Assembly: GCA_020882975.1 (NCBI GenBank)
Contig: JAHRFD010000001.1
Location: forward strand, 40,236 to 104,235
DNA length: 64,000 nt
DNA from: Microcoleus sp. EPA2
GTDB lineage: Bacteria; Cyanobacteriota; Cyanobacteriia; Cyanobacteriales; Microcoleaceae
Reading direction: 5' to 3'
The position numbers and the translations under genes were made by a program. The notes under the pieces were generated by a model. It was not told the origin of the DNA and searched no databases. It was given only the letters and a program-made list of their open reading frames with translations. Position 1 is the stretch's first letter. Each line of letters starts with the position of its first letter. Shown here piece after piece: positions 49,445-58,977 of this stretch.

Positions 49445-50737
49445 ATGAAAAAAATCCGTTTCATTGACTTATTTGCAGGAATAGGCGGCATGAGATTAGG
49501 ATTTGAATCCGCCGCTAGTTCCTTGAATATTCAAACAGAATGCGTATTAAGTAGCGAAATCAATCCCGACGCTCAATCAGTGTACCAGCTCAATTTTGGA
49601 GATCGACCTTCAGGCGACATCCGACTAATTGACCAACTCCCAGACCATGACATTTTACTAGCAGGATTTCCTTGCCAATCTTTCTCCTACGCAGGCAAAA
49701 AAGCAGGCTTTGGAGACACCAGAGGCACGCTGTTTTTTGAGATTGTACGACTGATTGACACTTTCAAACCTCAAGCATTTATTTTCGAGAATGTGCGGGG
49801 ACTTGTCTCCCACGACAGCGGACAAACCCTAGAAACTATCAAAGGCGAAATGACCAGCCGAGGTTATAGCTTCGATTATTTTGTACTCAACAGCTCTAAC
49901 TTCAGTTTACCTCAAAACCGCGTCCGAGTTTACTTAGTCGGAGTTTTAAATACTGTTCCCCAATATAACTTAATTTCCGACTTGGGACCAAAAGATTCCC
50001 ATTCCTCTAGCCATCAACAACTCTCATTATTTTATCCCTTAAATAAACCTGTCACAGTTGCAGACATATTAGAAGATAATCCAGATGCAAAATATGATTG
50101 TTCCCCAGAATTTGTCAAGGCTTTGAAACAAATCGTTAACAATGACCTCAATCGCTTGCACGGAATGCGGCTAATCGACTATCGTGGTGGCAATTCCATT
50201 CATTCTTGGGAATTGGGTTTGCGAGGGGAGTGCAGTGTCGCAGAAATTGAATTGATGAATCTTTTTATCTTGAAAAGGCGGAATAAAGAATTTGGGAACC
50301 ACCAAGATGGGAAGCTGTTGACAAAAGAGCAAATAGCTACTTTTTTTGCTCATCCCAATCTCGATGAAATTCTGGATTCTCTGGTAACAAAAAAGTACCT
50401 GCAACGGCATAATCAACTTTACAAACCTGTATCGGGTAACTTTTCCTTTGAAGTGTATAAGTTTCTCGATCCAGCTAAAATTTCCGTCACAGTTGTTGCT
50501 AGCGATGCTAATAGATTAGGAATTTATCATCATCACCGAGTTCGCAGAATTACGCCCCGTGAAGCGGCGCGTTTACAAGGCTTTCCAGATACTTTTACTT
50601 TGCATTCCAATGATGATAAAGCCTATCATCAAATGGGTAACAGTGTCAGCGTCAATGTAGTTAAAGCTGTTGCTGAAGAAGTTATTCAGAATGTCTTATA
50701 TTCTGCAAAACAAGTTCCTTGGCTAAATGTAGTTTAA
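49445..50737 (+). CDS. DNA cytosine-C5 methyltransferase
   Basis: 430 residues. Motif I FIDLFAGIGGMRLGF (6-20), motif IV GFPCQSFSYAGKKAG with the catalytic Cys77, motif VI FENVRGL, motif VIII PQNRVRVYLVG, the variable target-recognition region (~185-360), motif IX RRITPREAARLQGFP and motif X YHQMGNSVSVNVV are all present. It transfers a methyl group from SAM to C5 of cytosine within a specific site and should protect the host from the adjacent nuclease. The target region contains a winged-helix-like insertion (LLTKEQIATFFAHPNLDEIL). The gene is complete. A piece of a related methyltransferase start lies upstream at 48083. Confidence 0.95.
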   Translation: MKKIRFIDLFAGIGGMRLGFESAASSLNIQTECVLSSEINPDAQSVYQLNFGDRPSGDIRLIDQLPDHDILLAGFPCQSFSYAGKKAGFGDTRGTLFFEIVRLIDTFKPQAFIFENVRGLVSHDSGQTLETIKGEMTSRGYSFDYFVLNSSNFSLPQNRVRVYLVGVLNTVPQYNLISDLGPKDSHSSSHQQLSLFYPLNKPVTVADILEDNPDAKYDCSPEFVKALKQIVNNDLNRLHGMRLIDYRGGNSIHSWELGLRGECSVAEIELMNLFILKRRNKEFGNHQDGKLLTKEQIATFFAHPNLDEILDSLVTKKYLQRHNQLYKPVSGNFSFEVYKFLDPAKISVTVVASDANRLGIYHHHRVRRITPREAARLQGFPDTFTLHSNDDKAYHQMGNSVSVNVVKAVAEEVIQNVLYSAKQVPWLNVV

Positions 50738-50899
50738 TCAACATCAAGCAGCGAATGTATAAGATAAAAGCCATTGGTATCCAAATTATTCATCCCTCTG
50801 GGTTCTTTCTCTGCGCTCTCTGCGCTCTCTGTGGTAAAATAATTCCAAATTACTCTGGGTAAGTAAGGCGGGAAATGCCCGCCCTACCAATCAATCCGG

Positions 50900-52369
<1,470 letters not shown>

Positions 52370-52548
52370 TAAGCTATTAATAATAACACTGATGTCTGTA
52401 CCGGATGTAAGCAATTAAGCAAATCTTAATAAGGAGGATGACTGAGGCGATGGGAAGATGGGAACTGCGATCGCACTTTCCAGACTTCTGATATTTCTAG
52501 AGTTGCCCAAAGTGCGATCGTACCCCCATTTAACACCGGAAAAAACCC

Positions 52549-53388
52549 TCAGACTTCATCAGGATTAATTCCCATTTCGCGCAATTTTGCTGCTAGGCGA
52601 TCGGCCCGTTGTTTTTCTTCCTCTGCGCGAAGTTTTTCTTCCTCTGCCCGAAGATGTTCTTCTCCAGCACGAAGACGCTCTCGTTCTGCGCGAAGGCGTT
52701 CTTTTTCCGCACGTTCTTCCCCAATTAACAACAAATTACCTTCACTATCCCACCAACGTAACCAAGGCAAATTCATCTCATCATATTCACCTTGCCAAAT
52801 TCCCAACTCAACTCCAAGCTGAGGAATTGGATAGTGACCTCGCTCATTTGCACTCATTAGCTGATAGCGATTATCTTGTAAATGATACATTTCTACAGCA
52901 GCTTTTTTTACTTCATAAATCCCGTAAAAAGGTACGCGGATTGCCTGCTCGTAAACCCAAAATTTGCCCACCTTTTGTTCTTCTGCTTGTCCTAATTCAG
53001 GCGGTGGCGTTCTATCTCGCTCTTCTGCACCATTCCCCGATACAAATTCCAAAACAATCAGCGGTGCAACATATTCTTTCCACAATACATAAGAACGTCG
53101 CACCTCACCATTTAATAGTGGGGGAACATTCGGTACATAAAACCAATCAGGTGCTTCTGCACCCCGTTCCAGAGGCTCAGTTAAACGCCAATAAATCCCG
53201 CAATCTTGACCGATGCGGTACCGTGCATCAGGATGAATTTGTTGCAATATTGGCCGGAGTGAATCAGTGAGAATAATCCTTTGAGGAAGTTCTTGAAAAT
53301 TTTTCACAAAAGTACCATCCGACTCTGGTAATTCAGTGTGGTCTGGGAGATGGGTGACTTCCAATTCAAATGATTTGGCAATAGTCAT
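52549..53388 (-). CDS. Uma2-family (DUF820) protein with C-terminal coiled coil
   Basis: 279 residues from the ATG at 53388 (MTIAKSFELEVTHLPD); an earlier in-frame ATG at 53430 is less likely. The core has EAPDWFYVPNVPP, PLIVLEFVSGNGAEERD (the D...E strands of a PD-(D/E)XK-like nuclease fold), KFWVYEQAIRVPFYGIYE and the hydrophobic beta strands typical of DUF820. The C-terminal ~55 residues are a heptad-like ERLRAERERLRAGEE coiled coil ending KLREMGINPDEV. The Uma2 family is greatly expanded in cyanobacteria and is thought to be nuclease-like or transposon-related, without a firm function. A copy of its 3' end lies at 53689-53797. Confidence 0.82.
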   Translation of the reverse strand: MTIAKSFELEVTHLPDHTELPESDGTFVKNFQELPQRIILTDSLRPILQQIHPDARYRIGQDCGIYWRLTEPLERGAEAPDWFYVPNVPPLLNGEVRRSYVLWKEYVAPLIVLEFVSGNGAEERDRTPPPELGQAEEQKVGKFWVYEQAIRVPFYGIYEVKKAAVEMYHLQDNRYQLMSANERGHYPIPQLGVELGIWQGEYDEMNLPWLRWWDSEGNLLLIGEERAEKERLRAERERLRAGEEHLRAEEEKLRAEEEKQRADRLAAKLREMGINPDEV

Positions 53389-53688
53389 AAAACTTGCGCT
53401 ATTTGAGGAATTACACTTATTATATAGCAACTATAAAATTTTGGTAATTGTAATTAATAATTGACAATCGGAAAAAAGCTAATCTATCGCCCGCTACAAG
53501 TACGAACGATGCAGTGTCCCTAGAGTCCATAATAAATAATTAAAAGGGCGAGCGGAGGTGCGATCGCACTTTCCAGATTTCTCATATTTCTGCTGTAAAA
53601 AAAGTGCGTGAAGCTGAGCTATCCCGAACGCGCGAAGCGTTGCCTAATGGTAGGGAATCGCCCTCAATTTAACAACCGAAAAAAAACC

Positions 53689-53797
53689 TCAGACTTCATC
53701 AGGATTAATCCCCATTTCGCGCAATTTTGCTGCTAGGCGCATCGTGTTATATTTTGCGCGAATCTCTGCTGTTTGTTCCCTTGCTGTCGTCGCTAAT
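53689..53797 (-). pseudogene. Remnant of a duplicated Uma2-family gene (3' end only)
   Basis: About 35 codons end in RLAAKLREMGINPDEV-stop, identical in its last 16 residues to the gene at 52549. Upstream the frame reaches a stop with no start. The noncoding sequence after the stop (TGCGATCGCACTTTCCAGA, near 53560) also matches that after the 52549 gene (near 52468), so the duplicated segment includes the 3' flank. Confidence 0.8.
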
Positions 53798-53801
53798 TAG
53801 T

Positions 53802-53930
53802 CTAAATGCTATTTAAAACATTTATGATTTTCAAAATCTTTTTTGTGACTTCAGAAATCTGAAGTAGTAATTGTTGGGAGTCTTCTGGAGAGTTAGCAAT
53901 TTTTTTAGAGAGTCGATCGTAAGCTGCCAT
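53802..53930 (-). CDS. Possible small protein of 42 residues
   Basis: The frame runs from the ATG at 53930 to the TAG at 53802. The peptide MAAYDRLSKKIANSPEDSQQ followed by a helical LLLQISEVTKKILKI could be a small helical protein. It sits between the Uma2 remnant and the Uma2 gene at 53943, 12 bp after the latter's stop. No family is recognised and no ribosome site is clear, so it may be chance or part of the decayed gene. Confidence 0.3.
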   Translation of the reverse strand: MAAYDRLSKKIANSPEDSQQLLLQISEVTKKILKIINVLNSI

Positions 53931-53942
53931 TGCTTATTCATA

Positions 53943-54506
53943 CTAACCCAAGATAAAATCAACACTCACTTCAAACTCAGGAAAAGCCAGCGGCGCAACT
54001 TGTTGACCGCGCCAAAACTTGAGCATTAAACTATAACCATTCGGGCCTGGCTGACGGTAGACTTCCAAACAATTTTCCACTAAATCTAGTAGCCAAACTT
54101 CCTGAATTAGCGATCGCGCGTAAATAGATACTTTCACATCTCTGTCATAATCAACTGTACTATCCGAAACCTCAACTAATAGCAAAACTTCTGACGCTAC
54201 TGGATGCGCTGTGGCGTAGTAATCAGCGCGAGGTTGTAGCAATACAACATCCGGTTGAGGTTCAGTGCGATCGGTTAACTTAACTGGGTTTTGGATAGCA
54301 AAAGTCGCCAGATCTTCGGGAATCAAGCTGAACCGCCGCGCGAGGCGGTTTACACAACTTGCATGACGAGTTCCAATTGCAGCCATTTGCACAATCTCCC
54401 CTTCTATCAATTCTATTCGGTCATCTTCACCGAAAATGCCAGCTTCACCCATCAGGTGATATTCTTGTAATGTGAACAGCCGTCTTTGCATTTTGACAGA
54501 CATCAC
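53943..54506 (-). CDS. Uma2-family (DUF820) nuclease-like protein, paralogue 1
   Basis: 187 residues. The start KMQRRLFTLQEYHLMGEAGI and the core GEIVQMAAIGTRHASCVNRL, TEPQPDVVLLQPRADYYATA, VLLLVEVSDSTVDYDRDVK and YARSLIQEVWLLDL are typical of Uma2. The D (PDVVLL), E (LVEVSD) and K (DVK) residues form the PD-(D/E)XK-like set. The leader includes AAGGAGAATAGT just before ATG, nearly identical to the leaders of the two following paralogues, which shows that the duplicated unit includes the ribosome site. It is the last of three tandem copies in the direction of transcription. Confidence 0.88.
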   Translation of the reverse strand: MMSVKMQRRLFTLQEYHLMGEAGIFGEDDRIELIEGEIVQMAAIGTRHASCVNRLARRFSLIPEDLATFAIQNPVKLTDRTEPQPDVVLLQPRADYYATAHPVASEVLLLVEVSDSTVDYDRDVKVSIYARSLIQEVWLLDLVENCLEVYRQPGPNGYSLMLKFWRGQQVAPLAFPEFEVSVDFILG

Positions 54507-54582
54507 TATTCTCCTTTTTCAACAGTTGGCTTAAGCTTACCATTTTTGCTAGTAATATTCAAACTACTACTAGCTAATCTCC

Positions 54583-55140
54583 CTAACCCAAGATAAAATC
54601 AACACTCACTTCAAACTCAGGAAAAGCCAAGGGTGAAACAATTTCTCCCCGCTCAAATTTTTGGATGGAAGTATAGCCATTTGCCGTGGGATTGCGGTAA
54701 ACTTCTAAACAGTTAACCTCAAGATCCCACAACCATACTTCCTGAATCCCAGAACGAGCGTAGATAGGGACTTTAATATTGCGATCGTTATCAACAGTGC
54801 TGTCGGCTACTTCAACTAATAGCAAAACTTCTGACGGTACTGGATGGGCTGTGGCGTAGTAGTCAGCACGAGGTTGCAGCAAGACAACATCCGGTTGAGG
54901 TTCAGTTTTTTCTGTCAACTGAATGGGGTCTTGAACACCCAGAGTTGCCAGCTCTTCTGGAATGAGGCTAAAACATCTAGTGAGACGCTTAACGGAACTT
55001 GCGTGACGAGTACCAATTGCAGCCATTTGAATAATTTCTCCTTCTATCAATTCCACTCGTTCATTAGCAAAAACACCAGCATCACTCATCAGGTGATATT
55101 CTTGGACAGTAAATAGCCACTTTTGAGTCTGAACAGACAT
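54583..55140 (-). CDS. Uma2-family (DUF820) nuclease-like protein, paralogue 2
   Basis: 185 residues, with the same architecture as its neighbours. QKWLFTVQEYHLMSDAGVF at the start, TEPQPDVVLLQPRADYYATA and VLLLVEVADSTVDNDRNIK in the core, and a C-terminus (LAFPEFEVSVDFILG) identical to that of paralogue 1. The gap to paralogue 1 is 76 bp, so the three genes probably form one transcript. The most recent exchange seems to involve its 3' end with paralogue 1 and its middle (GIQEVWLWDLEVNCLEVYR) with paralogue 3, a sign of gene conversion. Confidence 0.88.
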   Translation of the reverse strand: MSVQTQKWLFTVQEYHLMSDAGVFANERVELIEGEIIQMAAIGTRHASSVKRLTRCFSLIPEELATLGVQDPIQLTEKTEPQPDVVLLQPRADYYATAHPVPSEVLLLVEVADSTVDNDRNIKVPIYARSGIQEVWLWDLEVNCLEVYRNPTANGYTSIQKFERGEIVSPLAFPEFEVSVDFILG

Positions 55141-55216
55141 AACTATTCTCCTTTTTCGGCAGTTAACCTAAGTTTACTATTTTTGATTCTAATATTCTAC
55201 CTACTGCTAAAGTAGG

Positions 55217-55777
55217 CTAACTCAAAATCAAATCAACGCTCACTTCAAAATCAGGAAAAGCCAACGGTGAAACCATTTCTCCCCTCTCAATTTTTTGGAT
55301 GGAAGTATAGCCATTTGCCGTTGGAAAGCGATAAACTTCTAAACAGTTAACCTCTAAATCCCACAACCATACTTCCTGAATCCCAGAACGAGCATAGTTA
55401 GGTACTTTCACATCGCGGTCAAAATCAACTGTAGTATCAGAAACCTCAACTAACAGCAAAACTTCTGACGGTATTGGATGGGCTGTAGCGTAGCAGTCTA
55501 AACGGAATTGCAGCAAAACTAGATCGGGTTGAGGTTCGGTACGTTGAGTTAACCGAATTGGGTTTTGAACATCCAAAATAGCACTTTCTTCAGGAATTTG
55601 GCGAAACTGTCGGATCAGTCGTCGCACACAAGTAGCATGACGAGTACCAATTGCGGCCATTTGGATGATTTCTCCTTCTATAAGTTCCACTCGTTCGTTA
55701 TGAGCAAAAACACCAGCCTCACTCATCATGTGGTATTCTTGCACTGTAAATAGCCGTCTTTGAATCTGAACAGACAT
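55217..55777 (-). CDS. Uma2-family (DUF820) nuclease-like protein, paralogue 3
   Basis: 186 residues, first of the three tandem copies. QIQRRLFTVQEYHMMSEAGV, TEPQPDLVLLQFRLDCYATA and VLLLVEVSDTTVDFDRDVK keep the predicted D, E and K active-site residues. The RADYY of the other copies is RLDCY here, and the end reads FEVSVDLILS, so it is the most diverged of the three. AAAAAGGAGAATAGTT precedes the ATG at 55777. The promoter should lie in the gap to 55954. Confidence 0.88.
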   Translation of the reverse strand: MSVQIQRRLFTVQEYHMMSEAGVFAHNERVELIEGEIIQMAAIGTRHATCVRRLIRQFRQIPEESAILDVQNPIRLTQRTEPQPDLVLLQFRLDCYATAHPIPSEVLLLVEVSDTTVDFDRDVKVPNYARSGIQEVWLWDLEVNCLEVYRFPTANGYTSIQKIERGEMVSPLAFPDFEVSVDLILS

Positions 55778-55833
55778 AACTATTCTCCTTTTTGAGCAGT
55801 GAATCTCAGCTTATCACTTGATTTTGATAAATA

Positions 55834-55894
55834 TAGCAGTCCTTGCAGGAGTCGTAAAGTTTTTTACCCCACCCCAACCCTCCCCTTATTAAGG
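55834..55894. repeat. Dispersed ~60-bp repeat, plus-orientation copy
   Basis: TAGCAGTCCTTGCAGGAGTC followed by a T tract and ACCCCACCCCAACCCTCCCC then TTATTAAGG. An inverted copy lies at 62574-62633 with a few substitutions. The gap 55778-56087 otherwise holds only the terminator at 55954-55977. Confidence 0.75.
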
Positions 55895-55953
55895 TCCGGG
55901 AGTAAGAAATTCACAAATGATTTAGGATTGCTATAGTATTATTTCAAGACAAC

Positions 55954-55977
55954 AAAAAACCACCCTAAATAGGGTGG
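55954..55977 (-). terminator. Rho-independent terminator of the RTX/Calx-beta gene
   Basis: On the minus strand CCACCCTA-TT-TAGGGTGG (55977-55960) is followed at once by TTTTTTGTTG. It lies 111 nt past the stop of the 56088-58346 gene. Confidence 0.8.
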
Positions 55978-56087
55978 CATATTCTGAAACGGTGTAAATG
56001 ACCTAGGCTAAAACAAGAGAATTTCAAGTGCTAAAAATACAGGTTTTAGCGATCGCCAGGCGGGCATTGTCCGCCAGGGAAATCACC

Positions 56088-58346
56088 TTAGAGTAGAGTA
56101 ATTGAGGTTGAGGCTGGAGTACCAATGGAACCAGCGCCGAAACCTAGGTTGACATTACCAGCAGTCAAACCAGCAATGTTGTTAATTGTCAAGCTGACGC
56201 TAGTTTGTCCGTTAGCAAAATTCACGGTGCCGCCGGTAGCGTTGGGGACTACGCCAGAGCCGGTGATAAAGTAGTCGGTAAGATTCTGGGGTTGGCCACC
56301 ACCAGGTGCAGCTATCAAAAAGTCGATGGAACCCGTACCGACACCACTCGTCCGGTTGATGGTAAACGTTCCGCTAGTATTGTCAGCCACAGGGGCTGGA
56401 GCAGAACCGTAGAAGAATCCATTGCTGATCCCACCACTGCTGTCGAGAATGGATAAGACTGCTGCGGATGGACTAGCTACAGAGCCACCACTGAGGAATA
56501 AGTTCACAGTCTCAGTCAATTCCGGCACCGTATCATTGATGATGGGAACACCTACTGTAGCGCTAGCTTGACCAGGAGCAAAGTTAACTGACACATTGCT
56601 GACAGAGACATAATCAGGGGCAGAAGCTGTGGCCGAACCGTCAGCAGTGCTAAATAGAATGGTTCCTGCCTTTGTCAAATCCCCAGAGCGATTGATTGTC
56701 ACGTTCACAGTGCTACCTTCGTTACCGCTGTAAGTAGCGGCACTAAAGAAGAAGATACTAGGCCCAGTAGTTGCTGTCGTGGGAGTGGGAGTGGGACTGG
56801 TTGGAGTCGGAGTCGGAGTCGGAGTCGGCGCAACATCATTAATCGTCAAGATAGACGGGTTGCTGCCGACAGTACCGCCACTGAGAACTAAGTTGACAGT
56901 TTCCGGGCCTTCAGTAATCGCATCAGTCAAAGCAGTGACAGTGAAACTGGCGCTATTTTGTCCAGCGGCAAAGTTGAGGGAACCCGCCCCAACGGTATAG
57001 TCAGGGCTAGTGCCGCTAGAACTAGCTGAACCGTCGGTGGTGGCGTAGTTAATGGTTGCTGCACCAGTCCCACCAGTGCGAGTGACGGTAATGGTGGCCG
57101 CACCGCCTTCATTCACCGTGTAACTGCCTTGGCTGAATTGAAAGACGCTTGCAGGCGTTGGAGTTGTAATCGGAGTCGGAGTCGGAGCTGGGGCACTTCC
57201 ACCATCAAAAATGGTAACAGTGGCTGGATTGAGACTGCCTACATTACCGTTGTTGAGAAATACATTCACTGTTTCTGAGCCTTCGCTAATAGCATCGGTC
57301 AAAGTGGGGACAGTGAAAGTGGCGCTAGTTTGCCCGGCCGCAAAATTTAGGGTTCCTGTGGTGGCAGTATAATCAGTAGCCGAGCCGGTAGATAGGGCTG
57401 AACCATCAACGGTACCAAAGCTGATGCTTCCGGGGGCAGATGTATTGCCGGTGCGAATCACTGTGACTGTGGCGGGGCTGCCTTCGGGGGTAGAGTAATT
57501 ATTGGTGCTGAAGCTGAAGACACTTGTAGGTGTTGTTCCCGGTGTCGGTGTGGGTGCCGGGGTTGGGGTGGGGGTTGGTGTCGGCGTTGGTGTGGGTGTG
57601 GGCAACCCGGAGGATTGAAACCAACCCGGATTTGCACTCAGTTGTGCAGCAGTCAAACCTTGGATGTTGACTAAATACTCGCCGGTGCCGGTATCGCGAA
57701 CGAGGGTGTTGCCGATGCTGATGCCGTTGGAGCCGGTGCCGTCGATGAATTGCAAATCGCTGAATTGCAGTCCCCCAAATAACTGGATGACATCGTTCCC
57801 GGAGAGTTGAAAGTCAGTAATGAAGTCGGCATCGGAGACGCTGGGGCCGCCAGTAGTGGCTGTGGGTTTGCCGTCGCCTACTCGCCCGATCGCAAACAGG
57901 TCATTTCCACCACCACCGCTCATGGTATCAGAACCAAGGTCGCCGTAGAGTACGTCGTCGCCGAGGTCGCCCAGAATCAAGTCGTTGCCTTTACCACCGA
58001 ACATCGTGTCGTTGTCTTTACCGCCGAACATCGAGTCGTTGCCGTCATTACCGAACACGCTGTCGCGGCCGATGTCGCCTCTTACTAAGTCGTTGCCTTT
58101 GCCACCGTATACTACGTCGTCGTCTTTGCCACCGTATACTTGGTCGTCGCCTTCGTTGCCGTTAAGAATATCATTGCCGGGGCCGCCGAATACGAGGTCG
58201 TTTCCTGAGCCTGCACCCATCGCATCATTACCGTCAAGTCCAATGATTGTATCGTCGCCTAGCAAGCTGCCTAGGCTAATTACGCGACCGTCTGGTAAAG
58301 TTCCAGGTATGAGATCTGCGCCTAGAGTTCCTGTTATGTTTGCCAT
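56088..58346 (-). CDS. RTX-repeat protein with three Calx-beta domains
   Basis: 752 residues. The N-terminal ~150 residues are nonapeptide RTX repeats (GGxGNDxUx; for example GNDLVFGGPGNDILNGNEGD) that bind Ca2+. A ~70-residue block then leads to a (PT)n linker. Three Calx-beta domains follow, starting FSFSTNNYSTPEGSPATVTV (~280), FQFSQGSYTVNEGGAATITV (~405) and FFFSAATYSGNEGSTVNVTI (~535), joined by further PT linkers; a degenerate fourth region ends the protein. There is no signal peptide; RTX proteins leave by type I secretion, usually through a C-terminal signal. Likely an extracellular Ca2+-dependent adhesion or matrix protein. Terminator at 55954. Confidence 0.9.
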   Translation of the reverse strand: MANITGTLGADLIPGTLPDGRVISLGSLLGDDTIIGLDGNDAMGAGSGNDLVFGGPGNDILNGNEGDDQVYGGKDDDVVYGGKGNDLVRGDIGRDSVFGNDGNDSMFGGKDNDTMFGGKGNDLILGDLGDDVLYGDLGSDTMSGGGGNDLFAIGRVGDGKPTATTGGPSVSDADFITDFQLSGNDVIQLFGGLQFSDLQFIDGTGSNGISIGNTLVRDTGTGEYLVNIQGLTAAQLSANPGWFQSSGLPTPTPTPTPTPTPTPAPTPTPGTTPTSVFSFSTNNYSTPEGSPATVTVIRTGNTSAPGSISFGTVDGSALSTGSATDYTATTGTLNFAAGQTSATFTVPTLTDAISEGSETVNVFLNNGNVGSLNPATVTIFDGGSAPAPTPTPITTPTPASVFQFSQGSYTVNEGGAATITVTRTGGTGAATINYATTDGSASSSGTSPDYTVGAGSLNFAAGQNSASFTVTALTDAITEGPETVNLVLSGGTVGSNPSILTINDVAPTPTPTPTPTSPTPTPTTATTGPSIFFFSAATYSGNEGSTVNVTINRSGDLTKAGTILFSTADGSATASAPDYVSVSNVSVNFAPGQASATVGVPIINDTVPELTETVNLFLSGGSVASPSAAVLSILDSSGGISNGFFYGSAPAPVADNTSGTFTINRTSGVGTGSIDFLIAAPGGGQPQNLTDYFITGSGVVPNATGGTVNFANGQTSVSLTINNIAGLTAGNVNLGFGAGSIGTPASTSITLL

Positions 58347-58977
58347 TTTCTTAATTCCACAGATTAGTTTTTTTTGCCTTTAGTAGAAGCACCTGTAGAA
58401 TTTTTTTAGGGATTTTTTGCACTATTTTTATACACGTATGATTTGTGCAACAATCCGGTATTTATGTCATGATTGACTATACTTATCCGTTAGGTCAAAT
58501 AATTGCCGTAGGCAATCTTTTATTGCTAGCACTTAGTCAGGTAAATCTGTTTTCCTGCCCTGTTAATAGCTCAGAAGCAACCAGCCCGTATAAAGTTCCC
58601 ATTTATTATGAATATTCGGGGTGAATTTAATAGTTGTTTTACCGGATATTTGGAAAGCAAGAATTGTTTATATAGTCCACCTCTATGCTTCTAAACAATG
58701 AGATATTTTCAGGACAAATGTTTGAAAAATAAATAAATATAGTCTTTGGAGTGAAAGATGAGGTACGTTGGAGAATTGGTAATAGGTAATGGGTAATTGG
58801 TAATTGGTTATTCCCCATTCTCCATTCCCGATTCCCGATTCCCCATTTTCCATTCCCCATTACCCATTACCCTATTTACACCTAAGTCTAACTAGCAAAC
58901 ACATCAAACGCAGAACCCCGACTTTTTTTACAAAGTCGGGGTTCTATGGCGATTATTCCTTCTGCCTTGAACATCTG
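58347..58977. other. 631-bp gap with heptamer repeats and a terminator
   Basis: No gene is seen. Heptamer-type repeats (GGTAATT/GGTAATG, then CCCCATT/CCCGATT/CCCCATT) fill 58775-58873, and their two halves are inversely related and could form a long hairpin. The terminator of the TPR gene is at 58913-58944. The left part carries the promoter of the RTX gene. Confidence 0.6.
58913..58944 (-). terminator. Terminator of the TPR protein gene
   Basis: GAACCCCGACTTT (58913-58925) and AAAGTCGGGGTTC (58932-58944) form a perfect 13-bp stem, 33 nt past the stop of the TPR gene. The sequence resembles the terminator at 11534-11558 (CCCGACTT/AAGTCGGG), so it may be a mobile or recurrent terminator type. 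Confidence 0.65.
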
